A DNA stretch of 64,000 nucleotides from Hemibagrus wyckioides (GCF_019097595.1 NC_080710.1:10064280-10128279), one strand, 5' to 3'; shown: positions 24,062-37,181, counted from the stretch's first letter. Made by a program: numbers and translations. Notes: generated by a model from the sequence alone, not told the origin.

Positions 24062-25000
24062 TGAACAAGCAAACCAGAGGAAACCAGAGTAAGGGAAAAA
24101 CTCCATGAGATGACATGAGGAAGAAACCAGAGGGAACCAGAATGAGGAAAAACTCTCAGAGACAACACGAGGAAGAAACCAGAGGGAACCAGAATGAAGA
24201 AAAACTCCCATAGATGACACGAAGAAGAAACCAGAATGAGGAAAAACTCTGAGATGACATGAGGAAGAAACCAGAGGGAACCAGAATGAGGAAAAATTCT
24301 CAGAGATGACATGGGGAAGGAACCAGAATGAGGAAAAACTCCCAGACATGACATGAGGAAGAAACCAGCATGAGGAAAAACTCCCATAGATGACATGAGG
24401 AAGAAACCAGAATGAGGAAAAACTCCCATAGATGACATGAGGAAGAAACCAGCATGAGGAAAAACTCCCATAGATGACATGAGGAAGAAACCAGAATGAG
24501 GAAAAACTCCCATAGATGACATGAGGAAGAAACCAGAATGAGGAAAAACTCCCATAGATGACATGAGGAAGAAACCAGAATGAGGAAAAACTCCCATAGA
24601 TGACATGAGGAAGAAACCAGAATGAGGAAAAACTCCCATAGATGACATGAGGAAGAAACCAGAATGAGGAAAAACTCCCATAGATGACATGAGGAAGAAA
24701 CCAGAATGAGGAAAAACTCCCATAGATGACGAGGAAGAAACCAGAATGAGGAAAAACTCTCAGAGACAACATGAGGAAGAAACCAGAGGGAATCAGAATG
24801 AGGAAAAACTCCCTAAGATGACATGAGGAAGAAACCAGAGGGAACCAGAGTGAGGAAAAACTCCCTAAGATGGCATGAGGAAGAAACCAGAGGGAACCAG
24901 AGTGAGGAAAAACTCCCTAAGATGGCATGAGGGAGAAACCTGAATGAGGAAAAACTCTCAGAGATGACAAAAGGAAGAAACCTTGAGAGGAACCAGGCTC
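24062..25000. repeat. 42-bp minisatellite with variant flanking units
   Basis: The core (about 24311-24730) is some ten nearly identical 42-bp units built from ATGAGGAAGAAACCAGAATG and AGGAAAAACTCCCATAGATG. Flanking units are longer because of an extra AGAGGGAACC block and carry more changes. The 42-bp period is a multiple of three, so the minus strand reads as a 14-residue repeat (MGVFPHSGFFLMSS), which I treat as a by-product and not a gene. Confidence 0.93.
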
Positions 25001-25165
25001 AAGCAGGAACCCAGCTTCTTCAGAGTCAAAACAGATAGCGGGATTATAAATCATTACTCCTCCATTCTAGTGTATTATGAAGTCAAACGGGTCTAAGTGA
25101 GAATATTATGTTTTCGGAACCTGTCTCTTTAGAGTATTCTTGTAGAAGCATCCACAGCAGAAGGA
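25001..25165 (+). repeat. dispersed-repeat tail adjoining the minisatellite
   Basis: The sequence AACCAGGCTCAAGCAGGAAC, then CAGATAGCGGGATTATAAAT and TAGAGTATTCTTGTAG, recurs with small changes at 26490-26665. This shows that the minisatellite sits inside one copy of a dispersed repeat. Confidence 0.75.
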
Positions 25166-26404
25166 AAGTTAGTCATGATTTTGTAAAACTCTTGATTAAA
25201 GTATGAGCTAAATTAATGAATGTTTAGTTTATCTTTTACATTTCCTGTTTCTACTCTTTCCACTACTTTGCTTATAGCTATATATCATGATCCTACTGCA
25301 TCCTCAGTGGATCATCATGTCTTCCTCAGACTCCTTGTTTATAACTTTTAGCCCCTGTGATTGGTAAATAAAATCTCATACCAATCTCCTGACCCCAGCA
25401 GTTTGCTCTTTGCCTCACATTCACATGCTTGACATTTCCAGGAGACTCCCGTCTATTCAGAGTCGTAGATGCTTATGTAGGCGCTAATGACGCTCCGATT
25501 GCACAAGCTGAGTTTTTGGATGGCTGTGTAATAAAAATAAAACAAATGTTGGCTTTGTTATTTTTTCTTAAATAGCTAAATCACTAGGGTTTGTACTATT
25601 CTTTGCCAAATTTACCATTCTTTTTCCACAAAACATTATTAAATAAAAATAATTTACATTTTTAAACATTACATACAATTGTTAATACTGTAATATGTCC
25701 TTTATGATGTTACTCAAGTGATAGATGGTTATTTAAATCCTGCTTTCATATGTTTTGAGATCCTGAAAAGGAGTTAAAATCTAACCTTATAAGCTATAGA
25801 GCAAAGATGCCGGAAGATATTCACCAAATCGCAGCCTGAGAGTTAAAGATAGATGTTTTAAAAAGGAGTGGGAAAGCTGAATGTGGGTGATGTAGAGAAA
25901 TTACTGGAAAATATATATGTATTTTTTTTAGCCCTGAGTTTTTAAGGCATTTTATCAAAGATAATACAGTATCAGAATAGAACAGTGTTGTAGATAAAAT
26001 CAAATCTATGTAAATGAATCAGTTCTTTGGGGTTTCGTTAATATAATGTACGATTTAAAATGAAGTAGTGTTTGTTTATGACTATTTTAAATTCAAGACG
26101 CTAGAGAATTATATAAGCAAATAATATTCCGACATACATTTTTATAGCTTTTCAGTCCATTTGCTCATTTATAAAGTTTACACATGATATAAAGACTTTT
26201 AAACAACTTTAATACCTGTGCAACATATAACAAATAAATGAGTGCATACATTCAGATAGAGTGCAATATTTTCTATTTTTCTGCCAGTCATTTGTGGCAG
26301 CAAATAAACGATGTCATTTCAGTTTTATTTGGCATTTTAGTTTCTCTCTAGACATCATTGCTCAGAAAGGAGCATTTACAGAAATGTAGCCTTATATGTA
26401 CATC

Positions 26405-26665
26405 CCTAACGAGCAAACCAGAGGCAACTACAGTGAGGAAAAACTCTCTGAGATGACACAAGGAAGGAAACCCTGAGAGCAACCTGACTCAAACAGGAAC
26501 CCAGCTTCTTCAGGGTGAAAACAGATAGCAGGATTATAAATCATTACTCCTCTACTGTAGTGTACTATAAAGTCAAACAGGAGTAAGTGGAAATAATATG
26601 TTTTGGGCCGTTAATCTTTAGAGTATTCGTGTAGGAGCATACACAGCAGCAGAGGGTGAATCAGG
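26405..26665 (+). repeat. unexpanded copy of the repeat that bears the minisatellite
   Basis: Starts ACGAGCAAACCAGAGGCAAC, has only one or two GTGAGGAAAAACTCTCTGAG-type units, then the same tail as 25001-25165 (CAGATAGCAGGATTATAAAT, TAGAGTATTCGTGTAGGAGC). Confidence 0.75.
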
Positions 26666-27665
26666 ATGATTGAGTCAGGATCCGGCAGCAAAATCACATC
26701 AGGAGGAAGGAATGTGTGCATCGCTCAGCAGAGAGAGCGAGAGAGAGTGGATTATTAGGTATGCACTTTATTCAATGCCCTATTGTTAAAAGCTCTGTCA
26801 AAGGTATTTGTTATGGTCTCAGATCTGTTCATTTCTTATTTTTATTTCCCTTACATTTGTCTGCACACCCTTTACATATGATTTGATTCGTGTCATTTCA
26901 CACCAAAAAAACGTTCCCAGTATTTTCCCGATAGTGTATCGACGTTACACTTCGATCCTCTTCTAAGACCCATGATGATTTTATGCTCCTGTTAGCAGTG
27001 GGTGTGGCTGAAACATCTGAACTCAAGTATAAGGACGGGTGTTCACATACTTTTGACTTTTCAGATAGTGTAAGTGGAAGATAGGTGAATACTGTGAATA
27101 TGGCAATAAAGGGCATTTTAACATTATCACTGAAGAATGAACCCTTCTTCATTTTACATACGTTACAATTCACACCTTCGATTGATTGATCAATTGATTG
27201 ACTTGGCACTCTCATTGTTAATAAAAAAACCCTTCTCATTGTTAATATCAAACAGCATTAAAAACCAATCTGACAAATCGACTACGAACAAATTCGTTAT
27301 TCTTCCTTAATCTCCGTGTCCTACACAGATGGCCGAATCGATATACAACCCCGGATCAGCAATAAATGCAGTGAGGCTCGGACTGCCATGACTCCACACA
27401 TGCAGTATTGAGTTTTTTAATGAGCTATAAATCAGCAGCACTGCCCTTAAGCAACCATTACTGATCTCTAATTATGCAAACGGAACAAATTAGCTGTCTG
27501 TTTCAATGAAAAAGGGAAGAGAGAGGACAAACCTGCACCGGCGTACGTTTAACAACGGATGTGTTAACTGATTCGGGTGTGATCGCAGGATACTAATACA
27601 GTACATCTGTTCTCTTTGTATGATTATGTTTAAATTACACTTCTGTTCTTGTGTGCAGATCCAAC

Positions 27666-30600
27666 ATGGAGAGCCTGAGAATCGTGGGCTTCAGCATGCT
27701 GCTGTGTGTGGGTGAGAAATGCAGGATTATTGATTATGATAGCAAAATGATCGATCCATAGCAATGAAAAGTTTGGCTGTGCTGTGCTGAATATATATTT
27801 TTAATCATCTTCAATATATTTTGATAAACGTTTATGGTTAGAATGTTTCTCGAAGACATCGATAAACGGGAATGTTGAATGTCATTCAGAATTAAACTAA
27901 TAAGAAGTTATAAGTCTCCTGATGGTTCAGAAAATGGCAGGATGTGCAAATCTGAAATCCTGTTATTAGTTACAATACAAACATTTTAGTTGTCTTCATT
28001 GTTATTCTAAACAGTAGGAAAATAGTGATGAAGAAAACCCTTCTGTGAGCATGCGTTCGAACATTTGATTGATTATTTAATAATGTAATTAAATGATTGA
28101 TTCGGTCAGATTTGAGTAATAACTAACTCATTTATCTCACCTTTCAGCTTTCTCTGAGATTCTGAATGGTAAGCTTTCTGCCATAATAAACACTTTCTTA
28201 TCAATCCTAAGCGAAATCACTACAATACACAGTATAATCCATCAACCTCCATGCGTTTTTTTCTCAGTGAAAGAGGAGATGGTGTTCCTGGGTGAGGATT
28301 ATAACATCTTGTTGCCATCAGGCAGCGCTAGTGTGACCTTTAAGCCCAGTATCGGTCCAGCCCGGGATATAGAGCTGATCAAGGACGGGAAAGCGCTGAG
28401 CCCGCGCGCCACACTGAACGATGCTCATACTCACCTGATTCTGGAGAACGTAGGAGAAACCGATGAAGGAGCGTACATCATCAAATCTGAGCAAAACCCA
28501 GACGACGTCAGACAGCTCAATCTCATCGTCAGAGGTGACGCTCAGCTCGGCTTAATCACCTTCTTTCACTGTTTTCTTTCACAGTGGATGCTCTGTCCAT
28601 CCCTTTTGATTTTTATAGCACTACATTTTGTGGAAAATAAATATTTCAAAAACATTCAACGTATCTATTAATACCTAACAGTGTAAGAAATATGTTTAAG
28701 GATGGATGGAACATGATGGGAACGAAAATCAACTTTTTAATGTATTTTTTTACTCAAAAAATTGTATAGAGCGTTACAGTCTTTTTTAGTGCCAAAATCT
28801 TTGGCAACTAAATTCTTTTAACAATTTTAATAACTTTTGTCTTGTAGGTTTCTTTTTTGGCATCCGCACTCTTCAAAAAATAATTTTTTTGATTTTCATA
28901 TATTACATTTAAAAAAAAGAAAAGAAAAAAAAAAAGAAATATTACAAGTGTACCAGTCAGAGGGTGCGTCTCAATCAGCTCTCTAGCTCCCTTGGTAGTG
29001 ATTCAGTGTATAGTGTACATGAGTTCACGCACTGGTCAGGTGACATGTCTACGTCCTCATGCTGTAAAACGTCATCACTGACATTTATCAACAACGGACA
29101 CAACCCATATCTTTAACATAATTTTTTTTTCATGAAAGTCGTTAGACTCAAACAAACTGTATAACGTCAAATAAAGTTCAGACTCACAAGTAATTGTGTG
29201 AGAGTGACCTAGGGACTACTGACCTAGGGAGCTGTTAGAGAAGAACTGTGGAAGAATCTAGACGTGGCCTGGAAAAATCTGACAAGGTGACTTGTGGAAA
29301 AGTGTACCTGAGATTTCAGGTTTGTCACATCAAATATTACTGTTTACTGTCTTTATAGTTATAGTTCTTTATTTCCAGCATTTCATTACATTTGCCTAAA
29401 ACCTTTGCACAGTACTGTATTTTTTACAAGAGAAACCATTTTTTGTTTTTGAAATGGATTATTTTTATCCAAACGCAAAGGCATAGTGTAGTATACAAGT
29501 ATTGTGTAACATCCATGAATTGTATCCTGCTACACAATTGTAGTACATCTTATGTACAGTGTGCTGCAGTCACCCAGAAACACATCCAGCATGAGCCGTG
29601 AATAGTTCTCATTATTACAGGGTGCATGGAGTTAACAACATGGGGGTGTAATGATGCAGAAGCTAATTGCAGCTCTGTCAAACCACCCTTGGTGCTTTCC
29701 GTTTTTTCCTTTTTTTTTCCCCCTCTCCCCACATTTCTCTTCCTCTCATTCTCACCCTCTTCTCTTCTCTCCCTTCAGATTGCACAATGGAATCGAACGT
29801 GATATACGGAGGCGACTTCCACATTTCGTTGGTTGACTCCACTACCCCAGTAACCGTGGGCTTCCGTCCCAGTGCCGTGGAGGCCAATCAGACGTCTCTT
29901 CCCGCCACAGAGCTGCTGATGACCGATGGAAGTCTCAAGGAGGGTTACGAAGGTCGCCTCACCAGTAATGAGCAGCGGTTCATCCTGAAAGCCGTAACCA
30001 GGGCTGATGAAGGCAGTTACACCATCACTGACGCCGCTGGCAAAGAGAGCAAGAAGATCTGCCTTAATGTGAAAGGTGAGGAATAGAGGACGGTGGAACG
30101 GGGCAATCGTGTGCCTTGTATTATGTCCTGGAAGTAATATAGTTTGCCTAAAAAGGTCTTGATCGTTAACATAAGCGTAAGTGTGTAAGTTTCAGAGGTT
30201 AAATTAAGCACCACACACTACACAACATTCTGAAATTAGTGACCAGTAATGAATTAGTGTCCAGTAGTTGGAGTTCCTGCACATGTGGTTAATGCAGCTT
30301 GGCTTTTTTTCCACAGACACTTAATAGCTATAATAGGTTCCTTGGATGACTTAATCCTTGGCTTTGAAGTACCCATTATCACAGGCGTAATGATCATATA
30401 ACATTAATCCAGCCCCAGTTGAGTTTTGTATTGCTTTTGTCTTTTTAGAGGGTAAGTCAGAGACACAGAAAGTCAGGGGGGTGATGTGGCACTGCGAGAA
30501 TCGATTCTGGGTTTTATAGCACAGCCTGATGAGAAGCTAGGACAAGCGTAAGAATGACAGAAGATGCGGCACAAGGGAGTCAGGCAGGATTTAAAGCAGG

Positions 30601-30890
30601 GAACAGAGGGATGAGATCTTTTGCATCCATTTGAAGAAAGAGAAACAGAGCGCATGGCTGCAGTGAGATATTGAACAATGTAGTGAACTGTTTAGAATTA
30701 CTCCTATCCTGACTGCACTATCAGTCTTATAAAATATTCATGCTCTCTCTCTCCTCCTTTCCTCCATTGACTTCATTCCCACTCTCGTATGCTTTGTTCA
30801 CCAAACTCTCTCGCTTCTCTTCTCTCCAGTGATCAGTGATATTTCTGTTACCATTGAAGAACAATAACGTAATGTTAGGCTTTTTCTTTT

Positions 30891-30944
<54 letters not shown>

Positions 30945-30996
30945 TTCCTTCCTTTTTTCTGTCTGTTCTCTCTCTCTTGCTCTCTTTCTCTTTTTC

Positions 30997-31039
<43 letters not shown>

Positions 31040-33002
31040 TTTTCCAACCACCCCTCCATTCTGTCTCTCTTTCTCTCTCTCACTTTCTCTCTGTCTATCT
31101 CTCTCTTTCTTTCTTTTGTAAATGCAGAGCATCACAACTTTGTCACAGTGCCATATGGAGGCAAGTTTAAGCTGAACCTGCACATGAACAGCTCCTCCGC
31201 CCGCCTGATCTACTCATCCGACTCCAGCGGCTCTAACAACCTCAGCTTCGTGATTATGGAGAAGGGCGAGGTAAACCTGCCGCCTGAGCGCAACCTGGAG
31301 GGCCGATTCACTCTGGAGGACTCAGTGTGTATTCTGGAGCAACTGACACCCAGTGACTCAGGACTGTATCAGGTCACTGATCTACAAGGCTTCCCCGTGA
31401 CCAAAATCCATTTGGTGGTTGAACGTAAGGAAATCAAAGCATTCATATTAATTAAATTATGTGAAATGTTATTCTATATAGACAATACTATATGGGCAAA
31501 TGTTTGTGGACATCTGAACATCAGACCTGTATGTACTGGTAAAACATCCCAGAACATCCAGATTAATCCCTCTCTGTTGTTACAATAAGCTCCACTCTTC
31601 TGAGGAGGCTTTCCACTAGATTATATAGCTTGTCTGTGGGGATTTGTGTTCATTCAGCCACAAGAGCATTAATGAAGTCAGGCAGTGATGTTGGATGAGG
31701 AGCACAGGTGTGCAGTCAATGATCCAGTTCACCTAAAAGGTGTTCAGTGCAGTTGAGATGAGTGGCAACAGTTTGGGGAAGAACCAGTACCTTCCGGATA
31801 TGCAACTGAACACAAAATCAAGCACAATTTATGATATTTGGAGGAAGCTTGCAATTTTTCAAGATTTTCTGCAGATTTGGGCCATGAAGTGACATCATCA
31901 CAACATACATTCAGCCAAAGCCCTCTGCCATTTACGTGCATCAAAGATATGTACAGCTATCGTAGAAAGTAATTACATACTGTATGTGTCATCACTGGTA
32001 AGAGTTTAATCCTGTTTTTGCCAATTCAATAGTTTTCTGGGAAAAAAGCACAAAAACCTTTGGCCACAACAATCACAAAAAACTCCTAAAATCCTGGCGG
32101 GACTAAAGAACTACATGTGTTTGATGGTCATTAATACATGGTCATAGGTACAATGCATGATCTGTGTATGAACAAGCCAAAAGGCAATTCCATACTTATA
32201 ATCCAAACAACATGCAAAGGTTGGAATGAAAATCAGAATAAAAATTCCAGATTTACAGTCTCCTTCAAAATTATTGGAACAGAAAGACCAATTCTATTGT
32301 GTTTGCTACAAACTGAAGACATTTGGCTTTGCGATCAAAAGACGATAGATCCGAATTTTAGCTTTTGTTTCCTCATATTTCCATCCAGACATCCAACTTG
32401 GCACTTTTTGTTTGAACCCACCCATTTTTATGTGACCAAAAATATTGGGACATGTGACCGACAGGTATTTCTTGTTAGATTGATTGTTTAAATAGTTATT
32501 AATAATGATAGTTCTGAATGTCGGCTCTTTGTTTGAGCACTGGGCTTTGCCTGTGAAAACTATAATATGGTGTAAACCAACATAAAGGCCAGAGATCTGT
32601 TTATAGGAGAAAAGCAGACCATTCTGAAGATCTGGAACAATCTGGAATGTCCTGAAAAAAGAAAGCAAGCACTAATATACTAACAACCAGACCAAACAGC
32701 TTGAAAACAAGGAAAACAGAAGCTGAAAGAAACATTGTAAGAGCTGAGAAGAAAAACCGCAAAACAAATATCAGTGACATCACCAGCGACCTCCACAGGG
32801 CAGCGGTCAAAGTGTCACAATCGGCCATCAGTAAAAATCTAAAGCAGAGTGGTTTGGAGTAGAAAAAACTAAAAAGAGAGACTGTAATAATCAAACTAAA
32901 AACTTGTATGTATTGTTTCTGTTAGTAATGGATCTCTGTCTCTGTCTCTCTCTCTGTCTGTTTCTCTGTATTTCTCTCTCTCTCTGTCTGTCTGTTTCTC
33001 TG

Positions 33003-33043
<41 letters not shown>

Positions 33044-33092
33044 CTCTCTTTCTCTGTCTCTCTCTCTCTCTCTGTGTTTCTCTCTGTCACTT

Positions 33093-33125
<33 letters not shown>

Positions 33126-36013
33126 GTTTCTCGGTATCTCAGAGTACACGCTGCCTAGAGTCTTTGTGGCAGTGATTTCTCTTGTGGCTTTGCTGGTGGT
33201 GCTGCTGCTGGTGTGTTTGGTGTCGTGTTTGGTGAAGGTGCGCAAAAGGGCAGCAAAAGCCAGAGCCATCGAGAAGATTGCGAAAAACGCAGGCAAAGAA
33301 GAAGGAGATGCCTTTAGACAGGTAACCTAACATGAAATCCACACATTAAACATTCATACAAAGATATTAAGTGAAAAGCCTTCATGACTCCATGACTTGT
33401 ATTAACCTCACTGACAAGAACATCAATGACTCGAATACGGATATATAGGAATATAATCTAGTAATGAGCCACATTAGTGCCTGGAGATCAGCGTGTTAGA
33501 CAGTGATGTGCTGTGAATTTTAGCTCCAGTCCTTCAGTGTAACATTATAATATGATAGATCACATTGTAGACCTCACATGGTATACCAGTCAGGCTCTAC
33601 AAGCAACTGGTGTAAAATAAAACAAGGTCTTTATTAACCTTTATTACCAGTACACTGGAGTTTCAGTGCGCCAACAGAATACCAGTACATTTTCAATCAG
33701 CATAAAAGAATGAATTATTTTATCACTGTAAGTCTGCTATAAAATGAGTCAGGACTCTGTGGGCTTTCAGTGCGAGATGTTGACGATAACACCTTTAATT
33801 TTTAGATGCTTATTAACAAGTACTTAATCTCAAAGAAAAGAAATAGTTTTGGTTTGATATCACCATTTACTTTGACGATAGAAACATTTGTGTTGAAAAT
33901 AAATCATTTCTGTTTTTTTTCCTATGAATATATTGCCCCTAGTAGGGTAGGTAAATATAGAAATGCTTACGAATTACAAATTCTTAAAGCCCTTAGTGTC
34001 TGCTTTCATATGAGTCATTAAGCACTGCTGTGGAGTGTGACATGTTAAAGAAATTAGATGCTGAACTCCTCCAAATTCCATTTTTTTGGCCTCTGGGAAA
34101 AAGCTATTCATAAAATCATTTTATTTGAAAATTGGGCTTTGTGGTGAGACTCATGGAACATGGAAAAGTTTTTCCCCAGTAGCATTATGTAGGAACGTTA
34201 AACGACGCATGACTCAGCAATATTGACCCTCCAATGGGTCGATGCTTTTTCCCTCCCTCCCACTATGGGTCATCATTGTCAGTTCCTATCACCTAGCTAG
34301 TTTCTGCCCTATCACATGACAGCTATTAGCCCAGGAGGGTGATCTGATTCCTTATGCATCCTCACACATCTTTTCAAACTGCTTCTCATGCTGTTACAGT
34401 CCAGCTGAACACAAGTGTTAACTGCCCTCTTCCACATACATGATCAGTTATGCTCTCATGGACCCATTGGCCACTCGAGAGTCAAATAATTATTAACGGA
34501 AAATCCACAAACAAATCAAACTAAACTTCCCCTGCCAACACTTTGATAAAAATGATCGATATCGTTTTGATTTAATGGACACACACTACGGTTAATAGCT
34601 GACCTACTTTCTGAATCTCAAGACTCCTGCTCTCGTGTATTGATTATGTGATTGTTGTGTGAACCACATATTGATTTACCTCTAATGAATGCAAGTTGCA
34701 TAAACCAAAGTTTTGAATTGTTTCTAATTAATTGTTTTTTTTATATATTTAAATTGAAATCAATTACTAATAAAATCTAAGAGCACCCTTTGCATTTAGC
34801 TAAGAGGAAATCATCCCATTCGACCATGCGGGCAGAAAATGCCAGACTTATGAACATATTGCTGACCATTAAATTGTATCTAATGAAGTATGTTTGCAGG
34901 TGGTAAAGGAAGCATGCTCTCGTCACAATGACGAGGCTCCGGCTCTCTCACAAAAAGAAGATATTACAGAGAAATCCCAGAGCACTGAAATCAGCATTAA
35001 GGTTTGTACCATAAAGATTAAGCCTAGAAATATTTCAGAATATCTACAGTATTTTTATGTGGACATTGTCAATTATGTATAATGTTTAGGGTCTGGAAGT
35101 TTCTGCCAAGGATACAAGCCTTCATGATAAGAACCTGGAGACCAGTGACTCAGGAGTAGGCTTCACCACCGCTGGCCTCCCACTGGACAGTGATACTGAG
35201 GCTCCAACAGTGCCCATTGCAGATTCTGATATTCTAAACTCCTCTGTTGCTTCTGATACCAAACCTACTGCCAAGCAAGAGTCCAAACTCACTGCGTCTT
35301 CATCTCCCAAACCAGCAACCACCCCTGAGGCTAAGCCAGCATCTGACACATCTCTGAAACCAGCACCATCTCCCGAACCCAAACTCTCTGTAACACCGAC
35401 ACAAGAAACAAAAACGACCCTCTCACCCACTCCCGAGTCCAAACCGAGCTTGAGTCCGACTCCAGACCCTAAGCTCGCAGTGACACCCGAGTTGAAACCT
35501 GCAGTTAGCCCTATTCCTAATGCCACACCGATCATAGAAGTCAAACCAACTTCCACTTCTGAAATCAAACCACCCCCAAGTCCTGAACCACCAAAAGCGG
35601 TGACTCCAACACCCGACTCCGAACTAGCTCCGACTAAATCCGCAGTCTCTCCAGCTTCTGATCTCACAGCAACCAAACCTGACGCCACACCATCTGCCGT
35701 GAGTCCATCAGCAGCAGCTACAATTGATGCTCCGGATAAAAAGCTTGGCCTCTCTCCATCTCCAGAACCCAAAGCGGCTCTCTCACCAACCCCCGATGCA
35801 AAACCCACCACCAATGGTACCCTTGAGCCCACCCCAGATATAGGATCTTCTGACGCAAGTGAAATCCCTGCAAAAACCCCAGAGACTGAGAAAAGCTCCG
35901 TCAAAGTTCCTGAGGTAATCTCGACCGGGGATCCAGCTCCAGACGCCAGCAAGCCAGACTCCGCCAGTGACGGTGCTCCTGCCTCAGGAGTGGCGGAAAC
36001 GTCCTCCACCTGA
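27666..36013 (+). CDS. single-pass membrane protein with three cysteine-poor Ig-like domains and a Pro/Ser/Thr-rich tail
   Basis: Coding exons with matching phases lie at 27666-27711, 28148-28168, 28268-28534, 29779-30075, 31128-31424, 33143-33321, 34900-35001 and 35090-36013 (TGA), giving 710 residues. Residues 1-22 form a signal peptide ([17 protein letters not shown]). The three phase 1-1 exons of 267, 297 and 297 nt each encode an Ig-like domain. Each ends in the F-strand motif, as DEGAYII, DEGSYTI and SDSGLYQV, but the Cys expected just after Tyr is absent each time, and the B-strand Cys is missing too. A transmembrane helix (about 316-340) is followed by a basic stop-transfer KVRKRAAK. 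The tail (about 405-710) is dominated by SPTP/PEPK/ETK-type repeats and ends GVAETSST. I do not recognise the gene. Adhesion or immune-type recognition is an inference from architecture only. The model is supported by phase and splice signals. Confidence 0.83.
30889..31125. repeat. (TTTC)n pyrimidine tract before the third Ig exon
   Basis: Two (TTTC)n arrays (about 30889-30942 and 30999-31040) and further TC-rich sequence run up to the acceptor at 31127. Confidence 0.92.
31490..31985. mobile_element. fragment of a Tc1-type non-autonomous transposon
   Basis: Starts ATGGGCAAATGTTTGTGGAC and runs through TTTGTGTTCATTCAGCCACA and CACCTAAAAGGTGTTCAGTG, blocks I recognise from common fish Tc1-like repeats. 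No complete far terminus is found. It lies in the intron before the transmembrane exon of the Ig gene. Confidence 0.5.
32255..32890. mobile_element. second decayed Tc1-type fragment in the same intron
   Basis: Contains CTCCTTCAAAATTATTGGAAC and AAAATATTGGGACATGTGAC, and a region of scrambled transposase-like sequence (ACATCACCAGCGACCTCCAC). There is no intact reading frame. Confidence 0.45.
32935..33136. repeat. (TC)n tract before the transmembrane exon
   Basis: About 200 bp of CTCTCTGTCTGTTTCTCTG-type pyrimidine repeat that ends only a few bases before the acceptor AG at 33141-33142. Confidence 0.93.
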
Positions 36014-37181
36014 GGTCCAAACCACTGCCTGATGGCTGCTCCCTCCACACGTCTTTTAACACCGCTGACAATCGAGATCTAACAACAAGCAAAAACTCAA
36101 CAACTTATTATCAAAGGAGGGCAACTTTAGTCGACTAAATCTCACTCTTTACGTACGCATAACTAACGTCCACTGTATATTTAACCCGAATGAATTCCTA
36201 GTTAATCACTTTGTAAAAACACAGAGACGTACCACTACAGGAACCACTACAGGTATTCCATCGACTGTTTATCTAATGCAGGCTGAGAAAGGCTGCCTCT
36301 TACATGCAAACAAGCTGTACAGATGCAACATCCATATGATAACTAAATATAATTCCACTGCATGCAAAAAAAAAAATCAAGAGAATGAACTAACTTCAAT
36401 TAATCTTTGATGTATCTGGAGATTGTGGTAGTGAACTGGGTGACGGTGACCATAGAACCCAAAAGAACTCTCTTCTTCTTCTCCTTCTTCTTGTTCATAC
36501 CCCAGAGACATCAGCTCCGTAAGTTTCTTTTCAAGCATTAACGAATAACATCCACATCGATAGGAATATCAACATCAGTGCATTTAAGAAAAATAATCAC
36601 TGAAGGTTATAAGGTATACAGATCTAAACATGTTTACCGAGCTGAAAAGATGAAATCGTTTACTGGGACTTGATGCCACTCGACAAATCCCACAACCTGG
36701 AACTTTCTGATGGACCTGTTTTCTGAGTCATTCCACTGAAAACAAAAAAAAATCCTGTTTCACAGACACCGTTTCATTGGATTCTTCTCTCCCAACGTCT
36801 ACACACAATGCCACAAAGCTTTTCAACACGGGACTGACTTTAAAAAGGTAATCGAAAAAGAACAAAAAAAACATACTCTAATGTCATAACATTCCCTCCC
36901 TTGGAGTTATTTCTAGTGTTAGATACTTTCAATAATATAGGCAAAAAATATATATATTTAGATTTAGATCTATCTGGCATGAGTCTGTTACAGTATGTGT
37001 TTATGGCTGCCTATTCTTACTAGTTCTGAATTGTGTAACGTTTTATGAGGAACTGCAAGAACGCTCTCGATTGGGTCCCAAATAGTTGTAGATTGAGATG
37101 AAGGGCAGTTACTACAAGGTTTAGGTACTGAGCTTAATCTTGGACATAAATCGGTGCTTTTAAACCCGGAATCTTAGGGAG

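Larger units (their letters stand above)
19930..27658 (+). other. probable first intron or intergenic region, repeat-rich
   Basis: No convincing coding exon is seen here on either strand. It contains (GT)n, (GA)n, a truncated dispersed repeat, a SINE, the minisatellite and its unexpanded relative, each listed separately. An alternative 5'UTR exon ending near 26757 (GGATTATTAG before GTATGC) is possible but weak. Confidence 0.5.

Noticed and set aside
24311..24730. CRISPR-like regular array
   Set aside because: Units are directly tandem with no unique spacers, and the host is a vertebrate; it is a minisatellite.
24062..24772. Minus-strand reading frames of 238-267 residues with a 14-residue hydrophobic repeat
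   Set aside because: They are the translation of the 42-bp minisatellite, whose period is a multiple of three. The repeat lies in a dispersed element and has no splice or start context.
28960..29345. Possible hAT-type MITE beginning AGGGTGCGTCTCAATCAGCT
   Set aside because: The left end looks familiar, but I could not find the matching inverted right end, so I did not list it.
30727..31183. Lys/Glu/Arg-rich minus-strand frames
   Set aside because: Antisense of the (TTTC)n tract in an intron of the Ig-receptor gene.
35122..36048. A 308-residue minus-strand frame opposite the Ig-receptor tail
   Set aside because: It mirrors the Pro/Ser/Thr-rich coding exon on the plus strand and has no independent splice or promoter evidence.
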